Position numbers and translations under genes: made by a program. Below the pieces are notes generated by a model. That model was given only the letters and a program-made list of their open reading frames with translations. It was not told the DNA's origin and did no database searches. From Mimachlamys varia (Eukaryota > Mollusca > Bivalvia > Pectinida > Pectinidae): DNA of 64,000 nt. Positions 1 through 12,439 of the stretch are shown here, piece after piece (the stretch's first letter is position 1; each line of letters starts with the position of its first letter). Where the stretch lies: NCBI GenBank assembly GCA_947623455.1, contig OX392536.1, forward strand, positions 7,683,282 through 7,747,281, written 5' to 3'.

Positions 1-394
1 ATTTTAAAGTGTTCTGTTTACAATGGTGTACATTTTTGTGCAACATTCTTGTTTTTCAAAGATGTTAAGGAGATTTAATGAAAGGTTTATAAATTGATTC
101 TTTTCCCATGTTGACCTTAAGTAGTACTTATAATACAGAATATTGATATTTCCACTGAACAGAGACTAGATGGTTCTGCTTTGCTCATTGATGTTATTTT
201 CCAATTACACACATTGGAACATCGTTAAGTCACCATGGCTGTGACGTCATAATTGTAGCGTTGGAGACTCAATGCTCCACTCTCAACGGTTGGCTGTTCT
301 CTGTCTGGATTTACCCTGACGTTGAAACATGCTCTGACTAATAGTATATGTCTGCATCAACTGTGAGTTGGTTATGCAAAAATATTAAAGTATT

Positions 395-532
395 GGTTGT
401 CATATTTTTAAAATTCGTTGGTGTGCAACATACATTGACTTACCTACATATTTAACATAGTGCGCACCAATTCAATATGTAGGTGCGCCAATGTATGTTA
501 CACACCAATGAATGTCAAAAATATGACACCAC
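395..532. mobile_element. Foldback (palindromic) element
   Basis: The left arm gttgtcatatttttaaaatt... is mirrored by the right arm ending gtcaaaaatatgacacc; inside, ggtgtgcaacatacattg pairs with caatgtatgttacacacc. A single diverged arm of the same family recurs at about 723-800. Probably a small non-autonomous DNA element. Confidence 0.55.
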
Positions 533-849
533 ATCCCTAAGTGGACTTTAATATCATCCTGAGGTTTTAAATTGTCATTTGCTATGTCTTATTAAAATTC
601 AAAAATCAAAACTGCACTTGTTTTTAGTCTTTACCTTATTCAATTAACTTTCCGAAGAAAAGTACATTTGATGCAAATAAGTAATATTTTTAAACATGGT
701 AGCAAATTGTCTAATTAAGGATGGGTTGTCATATTTTTGACATTCATTGGTGTGTAACGTACATTGGTGTGCCTACAAATTGAATGGTGTGTGCTAACGC
801 ACTATGTTGAATTTGCAGTTAAGTCAATGTTTATTCCTTATTTGAAATA

Positions 850-1535
850 AAATGCACTGGACATTTGCTGCCAAACAATTATTAGTCCAACATAATAAAT
901 AACTATCCACTTTTACATTCATATGCTACAATCACTAAGCTGACAAAAACTTGATCAAAACTGATAAATAACGTTGTTAAATCTGGACACTACAGAGTTT
1001 TAGCACTACAGTAAATTCACTTCTTTGATTTAACTAAATTATGCCCTGTATCAACAAATGGCATTGCTTAATTAACAGTTAGATAAGTTATCCTTTATAT
1101 GGACTAAGTATACCATCACTCAGGATGGAGAATATTTTGTTATCCTTCAATCGAAGTTCCAACATAAATCAACAAGAAACAAACTCCTTTAAAACCACTT
1201 ATATTTAGCGGGTTAATAAAATCTGCACCAACCGGGGTTATAGCGACCACGGAGCAATGAAGCTTTAAGTAATGGAAGGCGTACTAGAAAATGTTTTGTT
1301 CATTTTCACATTTCGCATGCATTTATAATGTTGTAGCATTTCATCTACTCCTTGAAAGGATTTGTGTATTTTTGAAGATCTATTGTTTCGTTCAGGATAT
1401 TGTAATCTATTAAGCACTTGTCAGCCATCGTAAACATCAGTGACGTCATGCACTCGTTAGTAGAGCGGAACCTGTTTCTCAAACATATGGTGTTTACATA
1501 TTTTGCAGTTGACTCGTATTCTAGGGCCTACTCTG
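850..1535. other. No recognisable feature
   Basis: AT-rich sequence with no supported exon, RNA gene or repeat. The 88-codon frame starting at 1418 runs into the retrotransposon ORF end and is not a gene start. Confidence 0.6.
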
Positions 1536-1539
1536 AATA

Positions 1540-1850
1540 TCGAGATTTTCCTGATAGATGTTGGCTGCTGACATACAAACTTACAGCACAGAGTGTCGAG
1601 AGATGCAGGTTAATGTTAATGAAGAATGTGAACCAGTTTTATGACCGCCATCTTGGTCTCATTGAGAAATATTCTGTATCTTGAATACGCTCAATGAATA
1701 TGCCTGCTTGTTGTGACTGAGGACGTAATATTTACTTGGATGTTATTAAGATGAACATGACGGTTGTCGTCGATGAAGCAGATGTTTCTTCCGGAACACC
1801 TGGTCATATTCTCTTGTTCTTTTTTAAGGATCTCCGTGTGTATATTTTTC
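1540..1850 (+). mobile_element. 5'-truncated retrotransposon 3' end, copy 1 (carries end of ORF)
   Basis: This copy contains the end of a reading frame with FYDRHLGLIEKYSVS, then the non-coding block with cgatgaagcagatg and ccggaacacctgg. Related frames occur at 8.76-9.08, 12.05-12.18, 13.31-13.37 and 22.9 kb. The motif resembles, from memory, the conserved C-terminal tail of invertebrate reverse-transcriptase ORFs. The final tail common to other copies is missing here. Confidence 0.6.
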
Positions 1851-2051
1851 TCTTCCTCCTCCACTCAAACCTGACACGTTCTTAAATGACCATAATTGTA
1901 ATTAGAACGTAACACACAATCTAACCTAACCAAACGATCTCGCCAGTCAAATCTAAGACGGAACACACAGTTTACAACAGTTTTCTTTTAAAGCGTTGTC
2001 CTCATGATAAACCTTTTAGTAGGAAAATGCAATCGGTTTAATATAAATTAA

Positions 2052-2325
2052 ATAGAGAATACCGAAGCGTTCACAAAATAATAACCAGGACTCAAAATCG
2101 ATTAAACCAGGGGCAAAATATAAACAAAGAAAATATTTACATGGAGACCCTTGTAAAAGTACCAGAGAAGAAGACCAGATGTTTCCGAAAAGTAAGCGTC
2201 TTCTGCTTCATCGACGACACCCGCCATGTACATCTTTGTCACATCCAAGTAAACATTAAGTTCTCAAAAGGAGAAGCGAGTATCATTGTCAATCGCAACA
2301 AGTGAACACACTAATGAGCATACTT
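2052..2325 (-). mobile_element. Retrotransposon 3' end, copy 2
   Basis: Reverse-strand copy of the same family: it ends in ttcggtattctct and contains cgtcgatgaagcagaag and atggcgggtgtcgtc-like sequence. It lies inverted relative to copy 1, about 200 bp away. Confidence 0.65.
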
Positions 2326-3209
2326 AAAAAACTGATCTATGACACAGACTGCTTGAACATAAAGGGAATGTATATGGCGTAACATTTCATAATAATGGAA
2401 CAAGTACAGTGAGGTGAAGATTTATCACCTTTTCAAATGACAAAGATGATATACACCGTAAGTATATTTACCTTAAGTAAGAGGGGACAGGCTTCCTGTT
2501 TTAAGTACCGACGATATTAAGATCTTTATCTCTTTTATTGGTCATATATTATATGTAACTTTTCACTTTTTATCATGAACTATTTGATCGCTGAAGGCAT
2601 GTATGAACTCCAATTTAAAGGTTGGAATGGTTCATCATGAAATTTCAGGGAAGAACAAGTTTAAGAAACTTTAACGCGCACGTGCTTGGTGAGGGATGTT
2701 CTCACGTGATATGAAACATGTGACGATATCAGATATAAAATGCTGTGACGTGGTCAAGGGCATATTACTTAATTGTACCAAAGATAGAAATATCACACAT
2801 GGCAGAAAATCAAAAATGAAACTTGCATGTTAACATGTGCACACTTACCTTGTCGACCTCTTCAAAACCTCGAAAAAGTTTTGAATGCCAACATCCATCC
2901 TTTAATGTAAATAAAACACATTGATCAATTTTGAATGTAAACCATCCACCATTGAAAAGAAATAAAACACCCCAATTGGAAGTGAATCCTGAAGTTCAAT
3001 TTTACAAGTGACTACCTTCTAAATTCATGGAACTATTCTCATTTTCATAATTTTGGTTCTAAAACTTTCTAAAACGAAACAAGAAAAAAGGCTTCAGCAT
3101 AGGTTCCGTAAGTAGGAGCTCGGATTCTCAAGAAGGATAAGTGGTACTCTTACTCTAGTTGTATATAATGTCACGTCGTCATAGTGAGAACCGGGGCACT
3201 GACAGTGAT

Positions 3210-3310
3210 ATCATAAGACATACTTCGCACCTTTTGGCCCCTAGCAACACTAAAGAGTCGTAGGAGGACAAAACAGCTGTATGGTGCAAGTTAATGTATC
3301 TATAACTAAA
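3210..3310. repeat. Interspersed repeat pair member A
   Basis: It shares ccttttggcccctagcaacac, taggaggacaaaacagctgt and a tgcagttta-like block with 6555-6680. A similar 'agcaacactaaagag' tail is widespread in bivalve repeats as I remember them; the class is unclear. Confidence 0.45.
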
Positions 3311-3994
3311 TTTAAAGTAGCATCCCATGCGTGTGTTACGTCATCTTTAATCCGCACACATGTGTGATACGTCATCCACACACATGTATACACAAAGTAC
3401 AAATAGATATAAAGATGAACCAAAGGGAATTTTTAGTCCTGTTAATGAATAGTTTCCAAAGCTCTTCTAATTTACCGCTAGTCCTTGTATGTCATACTCG
3501 CACCTGTAGACACGAATTGCTTTTAGTCATCATACTCATTATAGTTATCATTACATAAATAAAATCCTCCTCCTCTTCCTCCTCCCTTTTCATCGTCCCT
3601 TGCCTCCCAGTGTATGCGATGTGGATGTATGTGTTGAATGCGTGTGTGTATTTGGGAGGCCGCGGTATATTCGTGTAAGACTTCTTGCGATAGTCCGGAT
3701 GTTTTGCCGATATATAGTGTTACCACACTGAAGTATACTGACGAAGGCACCAATCAGAAAACCCCATCGGCCACATTATACTGACAACGGGTGAACCAGT
3801 CGTTCCACTCCAATAATGTTGGGCATCAAGCAGGGAGTAGTAACTACAATTGCTAGAGATTCTTGACCTGGGGCAGAACCCATAGCCTCCATCACACAGC
3901 CAAAAGTGGGGTAGTGTCAAGGGAGGCATATGGAAGGAGAAAGTTGTTAAGAAGGAAGAGAAAAGATAAGACTCCCCCCCCCCAAAAAAAAAAC

Positions 3995-4110
3995 AACAGA
4001 AAATACCAAAGCGTCAACAAAACCATAATCCGAACTCAAAATCGATTAAATTAGGGGCAAAATAGGAACAAATGAAAAATTTACATAGAGACTCTCGTAA
4101 AATCACAAAA
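3995..4110 (-). mobile_element. Retrotransposon 3' end, short copy 3
   Basis: Only the last ~115 bp of the family consensus (ttggtattttctg end, attgattttgagttcgg-like block) are present, as expected for strong 5' truncation. Confidence 0.6.
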
Positions 4111-4114
4111 TTAG

Positions 4115-5120
4115 TCGCCCCTTTCGATCTTGCAATAGGATCAGCATGCAGATACAAGTCTTGCGCCGCACCTGCAGGAAAATCGTATTTCATATTTGTT
4201 ATAGAAAAATCTTTGGGGTTACGATCTTTAATCTAAATGGTTCTTTGATTCATATAGAAACACCATAACTGAACGTTTAGTTGTTTTTCTTCGTGAAGCA
4301 TTTACATCGTTTGAACGGAAGTTAATTCGTAGTTTCAACAATACAAATTTAAGCGGGTCTATTGATGTAGTAGTTCTGGCTGGCCCGCACGCGGACCTTC
4401 ATTTCTCGTTACCAGAAATCAATGTACACATGCATTACTGGTCCCTAATTAACTCCAAAAGTGACCTTTGGTCAATTCTGTAGCATTTATCAGGGCTGCT
4501 AATATTGACCACTGCCATGATGGTCGTCGATGAGGCTGATGTTTACGAGTATTATCGAGCAATAAATGCGTGTGTGGTTCATGTTTAAGAATAAATACCA
4601 CAAACACATATATGTCGAATAAATTTCACGGTATACAAATTTGCATGAATTAGCAATTAAAGCGTATTACGATTCAAAATATCTATAGGGTCTTTAACCC
4701 ACTCATTTTTTGGGTTGATATATTAATGTTTCTTTCTGTAAAACTATGAATTCGTATTTGCATAAATAAATCATTTGAGGATGTTATATAACGCTTAAAA
4801 CGTGCGTAACATTTGGTTAAGTCTTTTTCGGAAATTTTAGAATACTTACAATACCAACATTCTTGGAGCAGGAGGGAAATCCCCAACAAGTTAATATAAA
4901 AACAACCTTTTGAACATAAAAATGCAAAGTACAAATAATATTTCTTAACGTAAACAACAACAATAACAACAACAATCTGCAAAACAAGTAAACAACAAAA
5001 AATATCACAGGAGGGAATTCCCCAAGAAGTTATATCACCAACATCCGGCGAATAAGAACAACATAAATATTCGAACGAGCACAACTATTCATCACTTACC
5101 ATAGAACAACATCAATAACA
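4115..5120. other. No recognisable gene
   Basis: A short diverged piece of the retrotransposon tail may lie near 4517-4545. The 133-codon minus frame (4683-5084) is a low-complexity hydrophobic run from AT-rich DNA with no family match in my reading. Confidence 0.55.
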
Positions 5121-5122
5121 TA

Positions 5123-5555
5123 TATACCGAGTTCGTTTTGTACACAAACTGGGATTGAAAACTTTATTTGCGAGCTTTCGAAAATGTCTGTTTCCTTTGT
5201 CAAGCAAAGAGTACAATAGCCGAGTGTCGGTGTTATGGCTGCTGAAATCAGTAGCGTAGCGGGACATTTCGGCCAAATACGACAGGTAGATAGGGGACGG
5301 AATGGGTAAACTTCTTACCCGTCCCTCTGTCTACCTGTAGTACTAGAGTACATTTGGACGAAATGTCGCGCTACGATTTTGACAGCTGACTTCTCTAACT
5401 CGCCCTATTTTGGGTAGTGAGCTGATAACACCATTTAGAACACCGACACTCTCACGATATTGTGCTCTTTGCTTGAGGAAAAAGGAAAAAGACGTTTTCG
5501 AAAGCTCACAAATTAAGTTTTTAATTTCTGTTTGTGTACAAAAAAACTCAGTATA
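5123..5555. mobile_element. Inverted-repeat element, 433 bp, arms about 115 bp
   Basis: The ends mirror each other: cgagttcgttttgtacacaa at the left and ttgtgtacaaaaaaactcag at the right. The arms continue through the gagctttcgaaaa and agcaaagagtacaatag blocks to gtgtcggtgtt / aacaccgacac. A second nested pair (ggtagataggggacgg and ccgtccctctgtctacc) lies in the centre. There is no coding capacity. Consistent with a MITE; the target duplication is not resolved. Confidence 0.65.
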
Positions 5556-6079
5556 AATAATTCATACCAAATTAATTAAACTTATTCCTAACATTAATAA
5601 AAAGCCACAAATCAATAGCAAAATAAAAAGCAAAAACAATATCACCGAGTACTGATATAAACCAGCTAACGAAGTAGAAGGTCGATCAGGCTGATTTAGT
5701 ATAAATAAACAACTGCATGCTGTCAGGTTGTATGTAACACATTGATAGTGTTAAGTTCGGTCTAGAGCTGATGACGTCCACGTTTCCGTGATTCCCTATC
5801 TCTGACACTTGTGTAACTGTTACCATTATCAATGACTCCCGTCATCTCGCCTCCTTCCTACAAAATGGCGGACCCATGGTAAATATGGACAATACTTACA
5901 AATTTAAAGTCAAGTCAAACAAGACACGAAAATGAGTAGCGAATAACAGGTTATTTTCGCTGGGATCATATTATCCCTAATTCGCAGTGCATGGATTTAA
6001 TTTGGGTAAATGCAACCATATGTTCATATGGAAGGGTCAAAGGTGGTCACAAAGGTGAAAACGTAAACGAGACTTAAAA

Positions 6080-6290
6080 ACATCAGAGAATACCAAAGCG
6101 TTAATTAAACCAGGGTAAACAATATAAATAAAGGAAAAAAATACAAGAAAATAAGACCAGGTGTTCTGGAATAGTAAGCGTCTTCTGCCTAATCGACGGC
6201 ATCTGCCTTGCAAGTTGAGGTCAGATCAAAGTAAATGCCATGGTCTCAAAAGTGAGAACTGTTGCATTAAGTATACAAATCAGCGGCAAA
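6080..6290 (-). mobile_element. Retrotransposon 3' end, copy 4
   Basis: The same terminal block (gagaataccaaagcgtt read on the plus strand), followed by the diverged cgatgaagcagaag box and the tgagaacc block. Confidence 0.55.
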
Positions 6291-6554
6291 CTTGTGTAAC
6301 ACATATTGCTCTTAATACATGATCACGCAATTAGTTTTATATTGCTTGTATCATGAGCACTGATCTATTAAGTTTCTTGAACAAAATTATTTTATCTAGA
6401 GTACGTTTAAATTATTCTGTAAAGAAGTTTGCTTGGTGAAATGATATATGGATTGATTATTCTCATATTACTCGCATAGAAAAAAAATGTATTTGGATGC
6501 CAGACGGAACATTTTAAAACAAACCTTTCTGCTTATAAATCATTTTAGAAAATC

Positions 6555-6680
6555 CAATTACCACCTTTTGATCGTTAGCATCACTGAAGAATCCTAGGAG
6601 GACAAACAGCTGTACGAGTATGATGCAGTTTACTACATTTTTATTGCATACTGTATCTATCACTACATTAAAAATGTGCA
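6555..6680. repeat. Interspersed repeat pair member B
   Basis: Matches 3210-3310 in the order ccttttgatcgttagcatca, ctaggaggacaaacagctgt and tatctatcactacatt. It is too short and diverged to classify. Confidence 0.45.
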
Positions 6681-7314
6681 GCATTTATGTGTGTCTTTTT
6701 AGAAACTTGATGCCGTTTTGATCAGCCAGGTTTTCCCATATGCCATTTCAGGTAAGTAATCCAACCCCCACTTCTAGTATTCATCATTGCCCAGCTCCTC
6801 CCTGAACTTAAGATTCCGATAGACAAGATGTCCGCCGTGATGTAAGAAAGGAGACTGGGGCAACCTTGTCCGACGCTAGTCGATAACCTTTGCTAAAACA
6901 AGGTGTCCTCGATCCGGATAAACCGGCATTCAGCGGTCGTTACGGCACGGATCGATACACTCCTATAATTGCGGGGTTGCGGGTGTCTGCGTTTAGAAAA
7001 CGCCAATTCAGGGAATAAAACACAATATATCGTCGAGTAAATTATAGCGTAACAGAATGATGAGCAAATTAATGGTTTGTCATTTGATATATATGTACCT
7101 CCATTTTGTTTCTATGTAATGTCTTGGTATTAATATCATGTACTAGGCATGTACTTTACATTAAACAGGAATGGTTATGTTTGATCTAACAAACTATACA
7201 ATTTCAAAGCAGGAATAACGAAATATTAGACTTCAATAAAACAAATAATTTGTTAGCATTCATAACAATATTTAAGAGAATGTGAGTAAGTGAAATCGAT
7301 GATGAAATTTCATT

Positions 7315-7412
7315 TGATTAACTCTTTCGCCCCTAAAACATTTTTGAACTCTTCCAATTCAAAGGTTAGACTAGTTTATTATGAAATCTCAGAGGTGCAT
7401 GACAATTGCAAG
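7315..7412. repeat. Short interspersed repeat with ccaattcaaaggtt core
   Basis: The core ttgaactcttccaattcaaa followed by ggtt and a tcattatgaaatctcag-like block recurs at about 2600-2650, 32635-32720 and 39362-39435. Four diverged copies in one window indicate a dispersed family. No termini could be fixed. Confidence 0.45.
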
Positions 7413-7974
7413 TATTCATGAAAACGATCCCACGATCAAGTATAGACTCTGTGCTAAAACCAACCTTATTATGATAAATACGCAAAATTCTGATGTAAAC
7501 ATTGAAAGCAGTATCAAGCTTTAAGTGTCATCATTTTTTTCCCAAATCAGTGAAAAAAAATTCACTATTAATTCTTTTACGAAGCAAGAAGTTAGGCTTG
7601 AGCACAACTCCAATATGACCAAGATAACAGTTTCATAAGTGCGGATCCAGGTGTATCAGTAGTGTAAGCGTTATTCAATGACGACGCATGTCGGGACCAG
7701 ATATTATCGAAGGTTCTGCATTGGCCGTTATTTCCGATGCCGCTGACCAAAATGGCATACTGATATGATAAGTGAAAACTAACTTTTGTAATATTAACAA
7801 TTAACTAATTGAGGGTGACGTATGTGAAAGGAATTAAAAGGTCAACCTAAACTATGTCCTCTAAAGAATTCCTAATCTAATTTACCTGTTAATTTTAGTA
7901 ATAGTTCAAAGCAAATCTTCGTTATTATTTTGTATTGGTTTTCATGTCGAAGTTTGCCAGATAAGCAGGTGATG

Positions 7975-8222
7975 TGCACATTGTTGTGGTCGCCATCTTG
8001 ATATCTTATTTTGAACACTTGAATATGCTCATGATCATGCCATGCTGTTTGTAAATAAATCAATTCTCAATTCAATGACTTGACATTAACTTAGATGTGA
8101 CCTTTTACTTGGCGGGTGATGAAACAGAAGACGCTTACCTTTCCAGAACACATAGATTGATTCTTTTGTACTTTTTTTGTCTCCGGCAAAGGTTTTGATA
8201 AAATTTTGTATTCTCTGATTAA
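7975..8222 (+). mobile_element. Retrotransposon 3' end, degraded copy
   Basis: A diverged copy with gtcgccatcttgatatctt, then ggcgggtgatgaaacagaagacgc-like sequence and a tattctctgatt end. It has several internal gaps relative to other copies. Confidence 0.45.
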
Positions 8223-8414
8223 AACAATATAATTACAATAAATAATGTGCTTTGTGGTTCGGATGAAGCTAACCGAAGATGCGTCTAAAGAATTTCACTA
8301 AGATTTACGAGACATAGGTTTTTTTTTCAATATTCTCCGTGTGATAATTTTCTTTTTTGCACACAACGTATTTCGCACAACGCTTCTTTGATTTTTCATT
8401 TAAAGTTTTGGTTA

Positions 8415-8690
8415 AAAACCAGAAAAAAACCGACGCGTCAACAAAACCAAAATCCTAACTTGAATTGATTATACTACGGGCAAAATAATGCACACATGGA
8501 AGATTTACAATAAAAGTTAATAAGACCAAGTGTTTCGAAATAGTAAGCGTATTTTGCTTAATCGACGACATCCGCGATGCACATCTAGGTAACATCCAAG
8601 TAAATGTCACGTTATCAAAGTAAGAAATGAGGTATTGACAACGTAACGTGATACACGAATGAGCATATTCTAAAACGTTCACCTTCATGC
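8415..8690 (-). mobile_element. Retrotransposon 3' end, copy 6
   Basis: Reverse-strand family copy with the gacgcgtcaacaaaacc terminus (plus-strand reading). It lies next to and in the same orientation as the following copy. Confidence 0.6.
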
Positions 8691-8703
8691 TACACTGGGA
8701 TAA

Positions 8704-9075
8704 AGAAAATCAGATAATACCAAAGCGTCAACAAAACCATAATCCGAACTCAAAATCGATTAAACTATGGGCAAAATCGGAACAAAGGAAATATTGACAT
8801 GGAGACTCTCGTAAAAGCACAAGAGAATAATACCAAGTTTTCCGGAAGAGTAAACATCTTCTGCTTCATCGACGACACCCGCCATGTAAATCTTGGTTAT
8901 ATCCAAGTAAGCATCGATTCCCAAAATGAGAACCGAGTCAGCATTGTCAATCACAACACGTAAGCACACTAATAAGCAAACGTACATCTTCATATCACAC
9001 AAAGATACAGAAAATGTCTCGATGAGATCAAGATGGCGACCATAAAACTTGCCCATAGTTTCTCGTTCCCAATAC
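8704..9075 (-). mobile_element. Retrotransposon 3' end, copy 7 (carries end of ORF)
   Basis: A longer copy that includes the ORF end: MGKFYGRHLDLIETFSVSLC is readable on the minus strand at about 9060-9000, followed by the conserved non-coding block. It abuts copy 6, giving two nested or adjacent insertions of one family. Confidence 0.65.
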
Positions 9076-9079
9076 AATC

Positions 9080-10100
9080 ATGATTGCGGCCACGGTGTTA
9101 TGCTGTTTTTAATTGATTTTAAAGTTTAGTTTTATTTGTACTCACTGGTCAGGTTGTTTACACTAAAAGAAAAAAAAATCTTGCTGAATAGAGATCATCC
9201 TTATTTAGACATTGGTGCTGAAATAGAGAAGTATCAATATCAGCACGTCTTATGTGCTTTTTTCAATAACGCACTGTTACAAGTGCAGCTGTGTGCACTT
9301 GTCATTAAAATGCAAATCAGTATACATATGCATTGAAATAACAGTTTAACGAAATCAGATACTCCTTTCACACAACTAACAGGGACGGATCAGTATTGTG
9401 AAACAGGTATTTCTACTGCAAATTGAAATGCATGACGTGTAAGAGAGATTGGGAGGAAGTTATTGGAGGGCGATTCAAACGTGTGCTCCAACACATAGCA
9501 AAGTTTGAAGTAGAGAATAACATTGCCTCCCCTCGGTCCTGTTTATCATATATGACCATTAACACACCGAACGACGCCGCTATAACCATACACAAATACA
9601 GAGGGCAAGGGACAATGATTACAACCAGGAAAAGCCTAGTATGCTTAAATGGTTCATTCAGTGGTAAATTGTAATGGTGCTAGTATTCAATATGTATGAA
9701 ATAATGCACGTAGAAAAAAAACCACGATAAAACGAACTCATGTGTCATGAAACGTAAATACTACATACAGATATGAAATAATTATCTTTAAATTCTTAAA
9801 AAAATTTTTTATATGAAATATTAAAAAAACTGACCAAACTTTGTCCTGATGAGTTTTCTTGAGAACAATTAACCATTTAGACCACCTATAGTGTAGAGGG
9901 CTATTCAGCTTAATGCATCAATTTAAAACAGCTTCTTTGTTATGTGATTCCGATTTAGCATCTAAAGTCGTGATAGAGAAACCATTACTAGGCTGAACAC
10001 GCAAATTCGAGGATTATCAAACTGCATCACCTGCAACAAAAGATGTTTTTATTGCTCGATTGAATGGTGGGAGTTTTGAGAGCTAAACCTCAAGTCTGCC
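9080..10100. other. No recognisable gene
   Basis: Two overlapping opposite frames of 60-83 codons near 9413-9674 show no known motif. Otherwise AT-rich. Confidence 0.55.
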
Positions 10101-10104
10101 ATGC

Positions 10105-10329
10105 ATACTGCAAAAGTGGATTTGTTCGCGGTATGGAAATTTTCTCCTCGTTCGCTGGTGTCAACTCTCCGCGAATGTCTATCCGTATGCAAACTTTACA
10201 GTGACAGTGTATAATAGTATTATAGGTACACAGCGCAAAACAGCATGACTAACAGCGCGAAAATGTTAACACTTCGAACAGTTTGGAGGCAAAAATTCCA
10301 CTTGCAAAAATATTCGCTTTTTACAGTAT
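10105..10329. mobile_element. Possible MITE with weak inverted ends
   Basis: The left end atactgcaaaagtgga and the right end (reverse) atactgtaaaaagcga match partly. Internal gcgcaaaacagcat and gcgcgaaaatgtta recall a common mollusc element with gcgaa-rich ends. Diverged. Confidence 0.4.
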
Positions 10330-11339
10330 TTTTGGAAATAAAGGAAATGTATAGTAATATATTGAGTACCAGTGACAGACTATCCTTAGAAGCCTTTATC
10401 TAACTCGGTATTACGACTAATATAACCACCTTATTGTGTCGTAGACTGAGCAATCTCAACCCGAGGGTAATATCTATACAATAAGCATGAGGGTTGAAAT
10501 TTCTATGTTTACATTAAACAGCGGTAATTGATTGTATTTTTCCACAATTCCTGGCATAAAATCAGATGTCATTTGAATTGATCATCAATGGCAGATGCAA
10601 TGTTTGACGAAATTGGTGACGTTAGTACTGCATAAAGTGATGATGTCATGGTGATCATGACGTAAAATCACAATTAGCGCGTGTGGAATGTCTTTTCCCT
10701 ACCCCGGTAAAAGAAGTTTTATCTTTTCATTAGCGAAAATGGAAAGGTGTAGTTGTGAATAGTAGCAGAAAATTATTTTCTCTCATATTTTGCCATATGT
10801 CAAATAGTTTGCCCCTGTGTAAGAAAGCTATGTTAGGATTTGTTTTTTTCCAAAAAGCTCAACGAAAAAGTGATGTTTAAAAAGTGCAAACGTGGTTTTT
10901 AAGTTTATTCTGTTAACAAGAATGAGAGAAAAACAATTTTTCATGACCAAAATGTGTTAGATAAATTCCCTATTTCACAACCCTGGTCATGGTAGAGCCT
11001 TTAAGAAGATCGTTTTGAAATATATATTTTCTGATGGTTTAGATAAAACTGATCATCTGAAGAATATGACTATTATTATTATCATTTGATTTTAAGATTA
11101 AGACGTCTTAAATTTGAGAGGATTGATTGTTTATGGGTCAAGGCCTGTAATCAAGAAACTAAAACTCCTATTAAATGCTCAGCCAACTTTCTTGTTTCGG
11201 CGTTGAATAAATGAAATATATTTCGCAACAATTTGAAGAATGTTTGATTCATAAAGGTAAAATCATAATAGAATGAATGCTGGAGCATAAGAACAGTTCT
11301 ATAAATACTAGCCTTCCATATGATACAACCTATCATGAG

Positions 11340-11610
11340 TCAAGTATTCTATTTTAACTGTCACTGAGCCACAACACAAACAATCGGAGTGTACTCTTGA
11401 TAAAGAGAGTACACACTTTTTGCTGAATAATTTCTGTGCAAATCCACTTTTTTGTGGACTCTTTCATCTCAGAAATCATTACACTGTTTTATAAGCAAAT
11501 CAAAAGCGACGTTACAAACGGTGACGCTATTTTTTACGTTACAAATTTCTAAGCCAATAAAAATACCTCTTACAAGTGAGATTGAATTATTGTACTACAA
11601 TGCCTGCAGT
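11340..11610. mobile_element. Hairpin-headed element, degraded copy
   Basis: Contains the hairpin gagtgtactcttgataaaga / gagtacacac, followed by aagcgacgttacaaacggtg and aagccaataaaaatacc. The same order is seen at 59730-60060, so the two are one family. Confidence 0.45.
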
Positions 11611-11994
11611 TAAGACAAGCCTACGTCCTCTGTTCTATGGTAAGTCAGGCCTTGCCTCCAAAAACTATGGTTTTACAAGATGTATTTCTTTTCTTATAAA
11701 TTTTGACGATATGATTAATATTTAATCTCCTCTCTACATTTCATAATTTTGAAGTGTCTTGGTGTCGCCTTGTCTAATGTTGTAATAATGAGGAATGATT
11801 ATTGTTTCATTGAACTTGCTCTTTGGTGCTGGAACGTAAATATACGTTATCAGAGTAAAATAAATTTAGAATTATGAATATGATTTATATACATTTAGAT
11901 ATATCTTAATTTGTACATTACAAGTAAACTTATTATACACATGTTGTGAAGCGTTTAAGAGAAATTTCTACCGATACGTAGATGTAATCTTTGA

Positions 11995-12437
11995 GCGAAT
12001 CCTCGAATGTCGACTGCTGACAAACAAACTAACAACACAAGGATTCGAGAGATGCAGGTTGATCAGAACTATGGGCAAGTTTAATGATCGCCATCTTTGT
12101 CTCATTGAGAAATATTCTGTATCTTTAAGTGATATGAGGATGGACGTTTTTGAGTATGCTCGTTAGTGTGTTTACTTGTTGTGATTGACAATGATACTCA
12201 GTTCTCGTTTTGAGAACTTGATGTTTAATTGGATGTGACAAAGATTTACATAGCGGGTGCCGTCGATGAAGCAGAAGACGCTCACTCTTCCGCAACATCT
12301 TGTCATATTCTCATGTGCATTTCCGAGAGTCTCCGTGTAAATATTTTTTTGTTCCTATTTTGCCTCTAGTTTAATTGATTTTGAGTTCGGATTATGGTTT
12401 TGTTGATGCTTTGGTATTCTCTGATTTTTTTTGACGC
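11995..12437 (+). mobile_element. Retrotransposon 3' end, longest copy (copy 8)
   Basis: At about 440 bp this is the most complete copy. It has a degraded ORF end (MGKFNDRHLCLIEKYSVSLS at 12069-12128, stop TAG at 12163-12165), then the tgagaacttgatgtttaa block, gtcgatgaagcagaagacgc, and a terminus of ggtattctctgat followed by a T run. It serves as the reference for the family structure. Confidence 0.7.
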
Positions 12438-12439
12438 AA

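Noticed and set aside
4683..5084. 133-codon hydrophobic frame as a membrane protein
   Set aside because: Val/Ile/Leu runs come from aac/aat-rich low-complexity DNA. No start context or homologous features.
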